Below, piece after piece: positions 40,038 through 52,128 of a stretch of 64,000 nt of DNA (the first letter of the stretch is position 1; each line of letters starts with the position of its first letter). The stretch is from Luidia sarsii. Taxonomy: Eukaryota > Echinodermata > Asteroidea > Paxillosida > Luidiidae. Where the stretch lies: contig OX465111.1 of the NCBI GenBank assembly GCA_949987565.1, positions 17,086,359 through 17,150,358 of the forward strand. The letters run 5' to 3'. Below the pieces are notes generated by a model that was given only the letters and a program-made list of their open reading frames with translations, did not search any database and was not told where the DNA came from. Both the position numbers and the translations under genes were made by a program.

Positions 40038-40262
40038 TTAAAGCCCCTACACAACATTGGTAAGATCGAAAAACAGAAATGTTCACAGATTTACATGAAA
40101 CTTATACAGTTTGAAGATGGTTATAGTAGAAACCTCGCACTGACAATCTGCCTAAAATGTTGTATTTTGGGAGAAAAGAGTAAAAGAAATCGTTTACGTC
40201 TCACCGAGATCTAAACTATTTTTCGGAACAGTACAGCGTTGAATACTGTATTTTCGCGAAAC
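40038..40262 (+). mobile_element. Left part of a CAACATTGG-family MITE
   Basis: Begins TTAAAGCCCCTACACAACAT and follows the 483-859 element in reverse order (gttcacagatttacatgaaa, gaaacctcgca). No right end is seen; the next element starts at 40268. Confidence 0.55.
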
Positions 40263-40267
40263 AAATG

Positions 40268-40652
40268 AAATCCGTTACTACGGAATACTAATCCGTTATT
40301 ACGGACTACAGATGCGTTACGGACTACAGATGCGTATTACGGATTACGAATCTGTTATTAACTCAGCTTAAATTTGCATTCAAATGCTAATTATTGCGGC
40401 AATGCGCGCTTGCAAATAGTACAAGCTCTATGGTACAGGCATTCCCGTGCGTGGAACTTTCGGATACGAGGTATCGTTACTATGATCTCCACTATTATGC
40501 TGCGTATCACCGTACGATGGCGCCCTTTAAACTGCCCATAGCCAAATAATTATTGTATCATCCGGAGACACTGAATTAAAAGTACTGAAAGTACTTCCGG
40601 ATTTCTAATCTGTAATAACGGATTTCTAATCTTTAATAACGGATTAGTAGGA
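40268..40652. mobile_element. Inverted-repeat element with ATCCGTTATTACGG ends
   Basis: The left end repeats taatccgttattacgga and the right end repeats aataacggattt. The centre holds unrelated sequence with tgcgcgcttgc. Confidence 0.45.
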
Positions 40653-41989
40653 CCTATGTCAAAGGGAAAATTAATATACTTTTATAGTGGCACTAATGGT
40701 CTTTCGTAGTTTTCAGATATAGCTCAAGGCTCAGCAGTATCCGTTGTACGACAAGAGTGATAGGCCATCTGAAAAACAGGGCTAGGGCTATTGTCTTCGC
40801 GTCTCTGTGTATTTCCAATAGGGGGCCCGGGAAGACCTAGACCTAGCTAGCTCTGGACGCCCGTTTCGGACACGGCCTTATACAGTGCAGTGGTGCCATG
40901 GTTGCAGCTTTTTTATAGCGCTGCAGGGGACTTTGGCGTTACTTACTCGAGGCAAAAGAGGGCGCTCGTCACATGCATAATCGACGGAAGCGTTCGGAGT
41001 GAGTGAGGCGCTCAAAATGTTGCCTTTTAAAAGCCTTTGAATTTGTGTTCTTTAGCCTTTCGTAAACGGTACATTTTGGGTTGCCGTGGCAACACTGAAA
41101 AACACAGTTAATGGTAATCTTTCAAATCCTGGGTTTCTTTTGTGTTTGACTGAGTATCGTCCTTTAGAAAAAAATACCGGTTCTCTCTTTAAATCCCTGT
41201 CCATTTTTTGTTCTTGTCATTGCCCTTTTTGAAAAGGTCGTGCCAGGGCCGAAGCAAAGTGAAAATCTTCCTTTGATAGAGATTAGCATTTCAGCATGTG
41301 TTCATATGGACCGAATGTCAAAAAAGAAGGCTCTAGAAGCCCAAGCCAAACCCAATGGTGTCAAAAGTCGTGACAGTAATGTGCTAGTTTTAAACTAAAG
41401 GGGGCGCTATTTTATCCACTCCATTAGTCAGGGGATACCGCTGCACCTGTCAGTCCCGCGGCAACCGTTTTTTTGTTCGTAGTTGGCAAGGGTAACCCTC
41501 CCCCCGAAAAACTAACCCTCGTTCTTTAGCAGCGGCTTCTATCGATACATTGAGTGTTTGTGAGTCCGTAATTAAATCGGATGCTTTATCTGTCGAGGAA
41601 TCCCGCCGGCATCGTTCGCTCGAGTCTGTGCACGAACTACACGTTTGAAATCAAAACACGCACTTGCCGCATGTGGGCATGTGGGCCGTCAACGTATACG
41701 CTGTGTACACATTGCAACCGGTTCTACTCACGTGCAGTACGTGCGATCGCATTCGTAGTCGAGGTCAGATGGAAAAGCCACCACACATTGCATCAGTAGG
41801 CTGTAGATTGTAAACAACGTGAGTAAGTGCTGTTGGAATTTTAGAGAACTTACAATTTTTTGGATTCGGAACTGCAACGATCCTGAATGCCGTGAGCCCT
41901 GGACACGTACAAGGAAGAAGTTATAAAGACAAGCACTGACACTGGGCAGGAAGGCGGGCGGGGGAAGAAAAAAGAAGAGAGGAATAATC
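40653..41989 (+). other. Upstream region of DDAH-B
   Basis: 41560-41780 has scattered CpG (ctcgagtct, gtgcgatcgc) and may hold the promoter. No TATA box is clear. Confidence 0.4.
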
Positions 41990-42349
41990 ATGGAAGGCAA
42001 CAACAAATCGTCCAGCGGTAAGCACACCCACAGCAATCGGCCCTTCATGTACGCCACGGGCATCGTGAGCCGGATCCCCGAGAGCCTGACCACCAAGGAC
42101 CGGTCGGGCAAGGGGGAGGCGGCCGGCGAGAACGGGGAGGGGCAGGGCGGCGGCGCCCTGAACCTGGAGCTGGCCCGGCGCCAGCACGAGAAGCTCATCC
42201 TGACCCTGCGCAAGCTCAAGATCGACCTGTCCGAGCTGGACGCGGACGAAGAGCGGCCGCTCTGCTGCTTCCTGGACCACATGGCCGTGGTCAGGGACGG
42301 GGTGGCCCTCATCGCCCGGCCCGGGGGTCGGCTCGAAGACGAGGCCCAG
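41990..42349 (+). CDS. DDAH1: DDAH copy B, divergent first exon (residues 1-120)
   Basis: ATG in strong context (A at -3, G at +4), donor CAG|gtaaac in phase 0. It is related to copy A and human DDAH1 through GIVSRIPESL, LELARRQHEKLILTLRKLKI, DLSELDADEERP and MAVVRDGVALIARP. It covers in one exon what copy A splits into two. It has a longer N-terminus and a Gly/Glu-rich insert (residues about 38-56) where human Leu30 would lie. The segment RPLCCFLDHMAVV replaces [13 protein letters not shown]: Asp73 to Leu91, Glu78 to Asp96, Asp79 to His97; the tail RPGGRLEDEAQ lacks the SRRKE arginine (human Arg98). Ordinary DDAH activity is therefore doubtful. The reading frame is clean and GC-rich, so it does not look like a decayed pseudogene. 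No 3' exon was recognised in the remaining 21 kb. Confidence 0.85.
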
Positions 42350-44487
42350 GTAAACACAATCCCCCCCCAAACCCCGCCCCCCCAAAAAAAACAACAACAA
42401 CAACAACCCTGAAATCACGGTCCCGCACTCCCGTTAAACTTGGGCCTGTCACTGTAGTCTGTAGTGTCAGTGTCTACACTACAGTCACCCTTTTCCCTTG
42501 AAATGTTGTCAGTTTGAGATTGCAACTGGTGACTTGCATAGTGTCATTAGTCATTTAGTGGTTTAGCTACAGAAATGTTAGCCTGGCTTAACTTAGAAGC
42601 TAGAGTAAACTAAAATATAAAACTAAGTAAAAGGGGTAAAGTTACTGTGATTATGATACATATGTACTAATCAGTAATAATATTGAGTAATAATAGTGGA
42701 TGTGGTTTAGAATTGCCAGGTTTGGTATATTGTGGATGCACTATTTTGAGGTTCCATTACTCCATTAGGCATTACATCAATACATTACATGTATCATAAA
42801 TTGGATAGGGAATTAGTCTAGCACTGTTCTATACAGTATACTATGGACAATAATTATTGAGGTGCATGGCCATGATTGAAGGAATGGTGTCAGTCGACCA
42901 ACTCAGTCTCGCGATCTATGGGAAAATGTGCACCAAAAATCCCACAGTGACTGAGTTGGTTACAGACCAAGTTGACCTGAAACAGTGAAGGAACTGACAC
43001 ACAGTCACAGAAGAGTGGAAGGGAACATCAGATAAACTAGCCCCTTTCCATAAATTGTTTCCAGCGCGGCTTGTCAGTTCTGAACAAACTGAACACAGAT
43101 GGTATATTGAGCATGGTGAAGCAGTGATTTATAGCCGAGGAGAATGGGGAAAATGTCATTGAAGGCTAGTCCAGAGCTGAACAGAATTACCCTACATGTT
43201 TTATAAGTGACACTAAAATTGCACATAATTACCAAATTGCCCTCAGAATAGGCCTATCTTGGAAAAAATCAATTTTTCATGAATTTGTATCAATCAGTAT
43301 CCGAGTGATCCGACAAAGTGTTGCACCGGAACAGCAAGTAGAATCATCACAAATTCATGGGTGCATGCATAGTTGCATACCACCACATGTCTCTTGCATT
43401 GGCTGGAGGCATGAGGCTTTGGCACGGTGGCTTACTCCGGCTTTTCCCGGCTCTTCGGGGAGCCGCGCTCGTTCTCAAAAGAGACGACTCACACGGTGTC
43501 ACTGTAAACAATTAGCACATTTGACAGATGCTGTATAAATCATGTACATGTATTCCTGTGGCTTAACCCTTACGCTGCGGTAACCTTTGAAATACTGTGC
43601 ATTCAATGTACAGGTTTGCTTTCTACTATTAAAAAGTGATTGGACTTTTGTGCTTGTATTCTGTTATAACATGGGGGTTATAAATACTGTACAATATGTA
43701 TTGATAGTGCATAGGCCATAGGCCAGGATACATACTGTAATGTACTATAGGCCTAGTACATGTACGGTATGCGGGTTTTTTATTATGTCTGTCATACCGT
43801 AGGCCATACCAGTTGATTATCAGTGCAGAGTTCATTGACTGCAGATGCCTGTCATTTTGATAATTGCATCACATGTGGTAGAGGTCATATGTACACAACA
43901 GCAGACAGGGGGATGGGGGGTATTGAAGTTCTGTACATCAGGGAAGCCTGCTGCACTCTTGTAGTCTTGTTGTCTGTGACCTTGGTACATGTCCGTGTCC
44001 TTTCCTGGCCAGTTTGACCTTGGGAATGGCAGCAAAGTGTCCGACTGATGAAAATGGTTTTACAGACAGTCTTGCTGCTGTAATCCATTGTATAAATGTG
44101 CAGTGTACAAACCAAACCAGTGCCCTGGAAGCTTTGCCATACAGTGTAAATGACATAATGTGTATGCACAGCATTGACAGCATTTACCACTTAGTTAGAT
44201 GGAATGCTGTCTGTACCCTGTGACTGTGTTTGTGCATGGAGTTATAGCTCCATGGTTTGTGGATGTTAATTTGGTCTGCTGTTTTTGTAGCATGTCGTCC
44301 ATTGCATTAGTGTAGCTTCAGCTTGCTCCGAAAATGGCCAAGAAAATTGACTAAAATGCAAGAGCTTGAACAAGAAACAAGTACCCTGGTACTTGCAATA
44401 ACCTCGCATTCGTGGATGTTGATTTTATATTATTATTTGCCATAATAATGTGGTTTTCTATTTATTTTCTAGTTCTATGACAAAAGT
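42350..44487. other. Probable DDAH-B intron 1, nothing recognised
   Basis: AT-rich with a hairpin-B fragment at 43440-43512. No DDAH exon 2 (no GGD-type or SKRTN-type coding segment) was found. Confidence 0.45.
43440..43512. repeat. Hairpin-B fragment
   Basis: Contains ctcaaaagagacgactcacac followed by ggtgtcactgtaaac, the right end of the family. Confidence 0.45.
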
Positions 44488-44928
44488 CTCATAATTTAGT
44501 GGGCCTGATGTTTCGATCCTAGCAGGACCTGTCTCAAAAGCATAGAAAACGTGACAAATTCATGATTATCATTGCTTGAAATTTGAAGCTACATGTACTC
44601 TGAGTTTTGTTAGGCTGCCATTAAATACCATGTTCCCAATGATGTGACCAGTATTTTTTCATACACAAACAGTACCTAGACTGTGGATCCGGAAGTTATA
44701 TATTGTGTTCTCTTATGAAGATCAGCAAGTCAGCATCAAAAGCATAGTTCATACGTGTGCCAAATTGTTTTCACTTGGTTGGCTGCACAATAAAAAAAGT
44801 CCACAATTTGCAAGTACCCGGTAATAGGCCATACTGTGACTATTGTGCACATGACTACTGACTAGTTTACTGAGTCGGCAAGCCATTACAAACCCACAAC
44901 TGCAACTGAAATATCAAAATGTTGATAT

Positions 44929-45185
44929 ATATGTGACCCGGCACATCATAATGAGGAATAACCCCCACTTTTGAGATTTTGAGATTTTCTAATGATGTGA
45001 AAGAGTGTACCATTAGCTTTCAAATGATATCAAAATTTCCTCCAATACGTTAACTTTCCGAAAATGAAAAGAAAAAAGAAAATTTATTTTTAATCAAATT
45101 GAGAAGATACTTTGACTTTAGGCATTGTTTACTCGAAAAGTGTTTTGGTGGGCTATTCCTCATATCGCTGTGCCGGGCCACATAT
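44929..45185. mobile_element. GTGACCCGGCAC MITE, short form
   Basis: ATAT duplications; the right end has one change (gggccac). Confidence 0.7.
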
Positions 45186-45612
45186 AAATATTGATTTGTC
45201 CCTTGTTTGGACCCACAGATACATGATTGTTCTAATCAGGGAGGTACAGGTATTCAGGGTGACCTCTGATACCTTGGTTCTATGTACATTGTAGTTGTGT
45301 CTGTGTTTTTCAGTTAAAGAAGAATGAAACCCAGAGAAAATAGTTGGCTTATCTCTTTGGTTGATAAAACCAACCAACAATTACCCATGTGCAACTCACC
45401 TACGAGTTTCATAAAGAGGGGAAAATGATGGAATTCGGTGGTCGAATTCGCGTTCCCTGTACCCGCCATGTTTTCGAAATTCCCGGCAGGTCACTGCGGG
45501 GGGTATGATATAATGACGGGCAACCCCCGCATGGGCCCGGACGTATCCCTACAACATGTGTGTACACAACACATGTATACTGCGTGCAGTTTATATACAC
45601 TCGCGAGTGCAC

Positions 45613-45976
45613 TGCCAGGCTTTTGGTTGTAACAATGCCAGCGGAAAAAAAGCTAGGGAAATCTGTCCATGCAGTTCCTAACAAGGCCAAGAGACCTGAC
45701 TTGTTTGGGAAGTGGGCTGCGGCCATACAAGTAGAAAAATTTCTCAATGTCGGCTACAATTAAATATAGTCGAAATGACGTGATTTGTAGCGATCACTTC
45801 ACGGAGGAGGAGTTGGGATCGAGGTTGACTTGCGGGCCAAACTCACCGGCTCGAAGCCGAGAAATATACTGAAAGAACATGCCGTTCCTTCAGTATTTTC
45901 ACATCGACCAGCGGTGGCATCACGTTCATCGACAGCTTCACGAATTGCCGCATTGGAATCCAGAAAGCTGAGTTAA
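45613..45976 (+). pseudogene. Broken THAP-type zinc-finger domain inside the TTAA element
   Basis: Pieces of a C2CH THAP finger lie in order but in three frames. First comes CQAFGCNN (the first cysteine pair). After an A-run frameshift comes GKSVHAVPNKAKRPDLFGKW then AAAIQVEKF. After a stop and frame change comes KYSRNDVICSDHFTEEELGS (the C..H pair). After another change comes LKEHAVPSVF, the AVPTIF-like end of THAP domains. THAP domains bind DNA and are shared by P and Kolobok transposases and host genes. The frame breaks mark it as dead. Confidence 0.75.
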
Positions 45977-46619
45977 TTTTGATGTTTTTCCTGTATGATA
46001 CGATCGACTTTTGATGTGTTTTCGTTTCGGTCCTGGCGTGATTTTTCTCACATGCACGTTCTGCCTAGTCTTTCTCGCAGACCGCTTATCTGTAACTCAT
46101 GGAGGGTAAACTCCATGGATATTTACATGTATTGTACCAATTACCATGGAGGAAGAAGGGGGGATATACGTACCGTGCCGTATTTTTATTTGTGCTGCAA
46201 CAAGAACATGGAGCTAGGCCTAATTTACACGTTATCGGAACGCGACTCCAGTCGCCCACACTGTTTATTCCCTGGTCGCTGACCGCAACTCCTGTCACCC
46301 AGCGCTATTGTGTGCATGACCCCTGACCCCCACTAAACTCCACACAGCTTCGCTAACGTGTACAAATTCCTCCATGGTACAACTGAAATCTCTCCAAAAC
46401 ATCGACCATCTCTTGAATCATTTCTCGTATTTTCCTATTAAAATTACGCGAGCTGAAACAAAAGCCGGACACAGTGGGCTCCCAGTCATAGTTGTCGGAC
46501 CTTTATTAAACTCAGCCCCTGGTGTATAAGTTATTTTAGGCCTACTTGTTCAGCTGTTATAACAGGTCGCCATTCGGCGAAGATCAAGAAAACAGACAAC
46601 CAAAATTGCGCAGCGTTTA

Positions 46620-46800
46620 TTTTGTTACAGATACCAACGTAATGTACACGTGTACAGTAGTACATTACAAGTAGGACACAACGTGTACATTGTACACGTG
46701 TACAGTACAGTAGTAGTGTGTACATGTACTGTACATTACATGCAGTACACAACGTGTACATTGTACGTGCACTGTACATGTACATGTACATGTACAGTCC
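46620..46800 (+). repeat. TGTACA-rich repeat inside the TTAA element
   Basis: Irregular tgtacatgtaca and acgtgtacattgtac words. Similar patches occur around 57.1-57.25 kb. Confidence 0.7.
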
Positions 46801-47237
46801 GTGCAACGTATGCAATCAGGAAGCCGTGAAAGTGTTTGTAGATCAAGACTATACGCAATCCACAAGAATAATTCAAATAATGACCAAAGCGAAAAACAAT
46901 AAATCTGCAAAGGATTATAAGATTATTTTCTCACACATTGAGGTATAATTCTTTTTTAAATGTTGATTAATATTTGTAGTTTAAATTAAAATGATTGAAC
47001 AAGCCTAACTGACCAATCAGACAGGGTCGTCTCCGCCGTGATGTCATACCCCCGCAGTGACCTTCCGGAAATTTCGAAAGCATGGCGGGTTGAGGGAACG
47101 CGAATTCGACCACCGAATTCCATGATTTTTCCCTCTTTATGAAACTCGTAGGTGAGTTGCACATGGGTAATTGTAGGTTGGTTTTATCAACCAAAGAGAT
47201 AAGCCAACTATTTTCTCTGGGTTTCATTCTTCTTTAA

Positions 47238-48249
47238 TTAATTTCTCTTTCGGATTGTGTATAAAAACTACATACCAGCTACCAACCCAATAATGCAACA
47301 CTTGTGAGTGCATTGAATTGCTGTATTGATTGCATGCTGGTGTGTTAGCTACGACATAGTTCGATATTAAAAGCCACAAGCTTTTCCCCTAGATTGTCGT
47401 GTGCATTGTATTCATGCATCGGTAGGCCTACATGTACTTTGAAAAGCACCTTTCATTTGCATTGCAACAGAAAAAGGAATGTTATTTTTTCACATTGGTG
47501 AATATAGATTCATCAATGTATACCTGTACAATGCATCTAATGTGTGTACACGTAAATGATTAGATTTGAGAATATAATTATAGACATGTGTATTGTACAT
47601 GAGCATGCAGAATTGCACATACCGTACATGTACATGTTTATGCACAATTCATTGTGTGTACATGTACACACGATTGCATAATTGCAGTTCATCCTAGCAA
47701 TGCAATTAGAAGTATAAAGCTGTATAGATTACGCACACATGCACATGAGTTTGATGTGAAATTGTACGTGCACACGGCAGTTATAGGACAGGTGTTCACG
47801 GAATGTAAATGCAGATATGGCATGAATATCACATATCTTGTGATCATCATGAAATCTACAATTGCAAGTTAAGTTATTGACTGCATTCATAAACTAAGGC
47901 CGATGGTAATACGACCTGCTTGATGAAATGTATGTTAATTCCAGTCTGCAGAATACGCAATGCCTGTATTGCATGCACATTTGCTGTGTCAGTACCGGTA
48001 GGCCCTATTATGTATAAGGTTGTAATTGTACACATACACTGCTCAAGAGTGAATAAGAAATAAGGTCAAAACAACTCAGCCAAAGAACACCATGAGGTTT
48101 CATGCATGCCAGGAAACTCCACTCTCTGGCAAAGGGAGGAACCTTGTAATTACATCAGCGCCAATCAAGAAAGATCCCTCAAGACATGTACATTTCCATC
48201 AAACACTGCCCCCAGTACACTCTCAAATACATAGACAGTCTTCGACTTT
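47238..48249. other. No gene seen
   Basis: AT-rich with acatgtac words. Confidence 0.5.
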
Positions 48250-48470
48250 CATCATGAGAAAGTGCACATACCACCCGTGCGTGCTGCATTCCCTTAGAGA
48301 CGGCCATGTACCGCTGCAAAGGAAAAGCATTGACAAGAGCCCAGGGCACTGAATATGTTAGTTGGTGTGTGTGTGTGGGATGGGTGGGGGGGGGGAAGTC
48401 TTAGATGATGCATTGGACTGCAAGATTGGAGGATGAGTTAAAGAGGAAATATTCTAATCAGGGATTAACG
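48250..48470 (+). repeat. 220-bp duplicated segment, copy 1
   Basis: From gagaaagtgcacataccacc through gacaagagcccagggcac to ctaatcagggatta, nearly identical to 53640-53860, including a TG run and a G run. Confidence 0.65.
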
Positions 48471-48603
48471 CAGGAGTTTACTTGGGTAGGGTCTGCCACT
48501 TGGTAAAAGTGAATCAGTATGTGATGGGCGATTCATGTATACATCACTGTATGCATGCCAGAACTACAGTTGTATTTCTGAAATTTCAAATAAAAAAAAA
48601 AAT

Positions 48604-48778
48604 AATAAAATTTAGTGGGCCTGACGTTTCGATCCTAGCAGGACCTTTCTCAAAGGCAGACCTTTCTCTCTGCTTTTGAGAAAGGTCCTGCTAGGATCGA
48701 AACGTCAGGCCCACTTAATTTTAAGATTTGCATTTTGGTAATTTTAGTCAGTAAGCAGTTTGCAACATTTTTGTAATA
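48604..48778 (+). repeat. Hairpin-A element
   Basis: Full palindrome with gatcctagcaggacctttct arms, then the gtcagtaagcagtttgcaac tail. Flanks are A-rich, so a target duplication cannot be called. Confidence 0.7.
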
Positions 48779-49129
48779 TTACTTTTTGAAAAAATAAAAG
48801 CAAATTAAATTTGACTGGACTTACAAGGACCAAGGCATTGAGGAACTGCAGAATTGAGACCAGTTTTAGTTTAGTTGCCATTTAGATTTGATGCTCTTGT
48901 ATTTAACCCCAATCATAATCCGAATCTGAAAGGTTCTACAAGGCACTGGCACATGCGGTTTTCTGCACGCAAACATATTGTACAGGGTACATGCACTACA
49001 CGCATGTTCATGTCTTTTGGAAATGGATTTGGAAAGGAATGCATGAATGAATTGCATTGAACTTTCTGCATCCCTCATTTACCTTGAAGCACGTATCTAT
49101 CATAAATAATGCATTCAAATGTACAGCGA

Positions 49130-50330
49130 TCAAGGGAGAGAGGCACAGAGAGACAGGTGGAGAGAGGGAGAGGGAGAGAGTGAGAGGGGGAGTGAGAGGG
49201 GCAGGGGAGAGGCAGAGAGACAGAGAGAGAGACAGGTGGAGAGAGGGAGAGAGTGAGAGGGAGAGAGACAGAGAGAGACAGGTGGGGAGAGGGAGAGAGT
49301 GAGAGGGAGAGAGACAGAGAGAGACAGGTGGGGAGAGGGAGGAGAGTTTGAGAGGGAGAGGGAGAGAGGGAGGGGGAGAGGGAGGGAGGCAGAGGGAGAA
49401 GGAGAGATGGAGAGGCAGAGGGAGAGAGGCAGAGGGAGAGAGGCAGAGGGAAAGAGGCAGAGGGAAATGGAGAGAGGCAGAGGCAGAGGGAGGAGAGAGG
49501 CGGAGGGAGAAGCAGAGATGTAGAGAGAGGGAGAGATGGAGATACACAGGGAGAGAGGTAGAAGAGAGGCAGAGGGAGAGCCAGATACATTGAAGGCAGA
49601 AGGAGAGAAGCAGACAGAGATGTGGAGAGGCAGAGGGGAGAGATAGGAAGAAGGGAGAGGCAGAGGGAGAAAGATAGGAAGGAGGGAGAGGAGAGGCAGA
49701 GGCAGAGGGAGAGAGATAGGAAGGAGGGAGAGGCAGAGGGAGAAAGATAGGAAGGAGGGAGAGGCAGAGGGAGAGAAGTAGGAAGGAGGAAGATGCAGAG
49801 GGAGAGATGGAGAGGCAGAGGAAGAGAGGCAGAGGGAGAGGGAGAGAGGCAGAGGGAGGGGAGAGAGGCAGAGCGAGAGGGGCAGAGGCAGAGGGAGAGG
49901 GACAGAGGCAGAGGGAGAGAGGGAGACGGAGAGAGGCAGAGGGAGAGGGAGAGAGGGAGAGAGGCAGAGGGAGAGAGGCAGAGGCAGAGGGAGAGAGGCA
50001 GAGGCAGAGGGAGAGAGGCAGAGGGAGAAGGAGAGAGGCAGAGGGAGAGAGGCAGAGACAGAGGGAGAGAGGCAGAGGCAGAGAGGCAGAGGCAGAGACA
50101 GAGGGAGAGAAACAGAGGGATAGGTAGAGAGGCAGAGGGAGAGAGGCAGAGGCAGAGAGGCAGAGGCAGAGACAGAGGGAGAGAAACAGAGGGATAGGTA
50201 GAGAGGCAGAGGGAGAGAGGCAGAGGGAGAGAGGCAGAGGGAGAGAGGCAGAGGCAGAGACAGAGACAGAGGGAGAGAAACAGAGGGATAGGTAGAGAGG
50301 CAGAGGGTGAGAGGCAGAGAGTAGACTACA
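49130..50330 (+). repeat. 1.2-kb purine tract (gagaggcagaggga repeats)
   Basis: Nearly all G and A with periodic C in gaggcagag. Open in most frames on both strands; the 417-codon minus-strand frame of Leu/Ser/Pro is spurious. Confidence 0.9.
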
Positions 50331-51036
50331 TAAAAGCCAATCATTTCCATTTCACGCGGCATGGATTTTGTGCACGTGTGCATGGCCTGCGACTACACGC
50401 CTAAGACGTGCATTACATTAAGTGTTGAAATATGAATGAGTTGCAAGTGTAATACATCCTGTCTGGCCGGCTGCCGGGGGTGGGACTTGGGAGAGGGGGG
50501 GGGACCCCGCCCCGCTGGTTCCAAGGATTTCCAGTCCTGCCCCCTCCCCCTCCCTCCACCACAACGTCGATACCGCCAAGCCGTAATCAATAGCAATATG
50601 ATTAATACTGTCAACAGCGGAGACCTCATTAGACAGACAAGCCACTGAGCAGCCAGCTGTGATACGGACAGGCACACTCTGCACATAAATACTGTACATG
50701 TACATGTATGTACAGCACACACGCACACTCAGTGCACCTGGCTTCTGCCACAAGCAAGGCAGTATTCTTGCCGCAACCTACAATGTATGCAATATTGGGG
50801 GAAGCTGCATCCTGCCCATGACTTACTTGTAATATGTCTGTAGTATTGTACGGAAATCTCCTCTCCCCCCCCCCCCTCAAGAAAAAGGGAAGAAAATTTG
50901 TCCACTTTTCTTCTGGTTTGATGGATGCGCTTGAGTGGTCCTGCCTGCCTTATTGGATTAGTCGTGAACTTGTTATCTTCGCTGACGAGATCCAGCTGTT
51001 TTTACCGGGGGATATCTTCCTTCACAATTTTATAGG

Positions 51037-51245
51037 GCTGTTTCCACTACACCAAATAAACGCGCTTATTTGGATCGCGATTCAAGCTCCATTTTTTTTT
51101 CCATGTGTGGACACATTAATTAAACGCGATTATTAGTGGGATTTGAATCGCGATTCGGACTCCATTTAGAGTGAGACTTTTTCAAATAATCGCGTTTATT
51201 TGCGACGCAGTGTGTGTGGGAACGCTCCACTGAATCGCACAGTTT
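51037..51245 (+). repeat. Dispersed repeat with AATCGCGATTC palindromes, copy 1
   Basis: ctgtttccactacaccaaat, then ttatttggatcgcgattc and atttgcgacgc. Shares about 200 bp with 54296-54500. Confidence 0.6.
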
Positions 51246-51917
51246 TTTTAATCCCACAATGCACTGCCCACGCTGTGATTGACAGGAAATGCCGTGCTTG
51301 TTTGTCTCCCTGCGTGGGCCACCCTCAAGGACATGTCCACCATTTGACCACAGCTGCTAACCATAATCGGCTTGCGATATTTTGCGACGCGATTTTTTTG
51401 GCCCGGTTTTTGAATCGCGATTCAAATCATGATTACTTTTGTAGCAGTAACGGCCCTAATATCTGGCTTTGTCATTTATTTTGCATTACGGTACCTGAAG
51501 GAACCAGTGTTTTGTTTCACAAGCCGAGTTATTGCTCGCATATTGTTTGTATGCCTACTTATACAGGTCTACTGCTTCATAATATGCACAGCATAATGAG
51601 CATATGCTAGGAATTCTTTGGCCAAACAATAAAGCTACTTCGTACCCATTTTTGAAGAGAAATGCATTCAAAATTTCGCTCATTTTTGACGAAAGTACAA
51701 GATGTTGAGCGACTGGTGTTTCGATCCAAGTAGCACTTTCTTTTTCCATAGAAGACCTACCAGAAAGTCCTACTTGAATCAAAATTTCAAGCCCTCAAGA
51801 TGTCTAATACTATTTGTAATACTTTGGTTAATATTAACTCTTTCCCTACGGCGAGCCAGTCGCAGCAGCTCGAGCAAAGTGCACTTCCTTTTGCAAACAA
51901 ATTCTGTCAGAAGTCAC

Positions 51918-52128
51918 AGATTAATTACGTCTTAAAATTTAGTGGGCCTGACGTTTCGATCCTAGCAGGACCTTTCTCAAAGGCAGAGAGAAAGGTCCTC
52001 TGCCTTTGAGAAAGGTCCTGCTAGGATCGAAACGTCAGGCCCACTAAATTTTAAGATTTACATTTTGGTAATTTTAGTCAGTAAGCAGTTTGCAACATTT
52101 TTGTATATCACCTTAAGATTAATTACGT
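51918..52128 (+). repeat. Hairpin-A element with 13-bp target duplication
   Basis: Direct repeats agattaattacgt at 51918-51930 and 52116-52128 flank a unit made of a near-perfect palindrome and a 3' tail. The palindrome is aaatttagtgggcctgacgt...acgtcaggcccactaaattt around the ctcaaaggcagag centre; the tail is cattttggtaattttagtca... ending gtatatcacctta. No coding frame. A target duplication this long suggests copying through RNA rather than a classic DNA transposase. Confidence 0.7.

Larger units (their letters stand above)
45314..47237. mobile_element. TTAA-flanked DNA transposon with ~200-bp inverted repeats (Kolobok/T2-like), internally deleted
   Basis: Ends are TTAAAGAAGAATGAAACCC on the left and its reverse complement on the right. 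The inverted arms (about 45314-45525 and 47030-47237) are nearly identical for about 190 bp. TTAA flanks both ends, as in piggyBac and Kolobok insertions. The terminus resembles the TTAAAGGRR end of Xenopus T2/Kolobok MITEs, and Kolobok transposons are known to carry THAP domains, as this element does. No transposase core is left. The centre-right is rich in tgtaca words. Confidence 0.7.

Noticed and set aside
45314..47237. P-element assignment because of the THAP domain
   Set aside because: P elements make 8-bp duplications; this element is flanked by TTAA, which fits Kolobok better.
49130..50383. 417-codon minus-strand frame rich in Ser, Leu, Pro
   Set aside because: It is the complement of a purine repeat; other frames are equally open.
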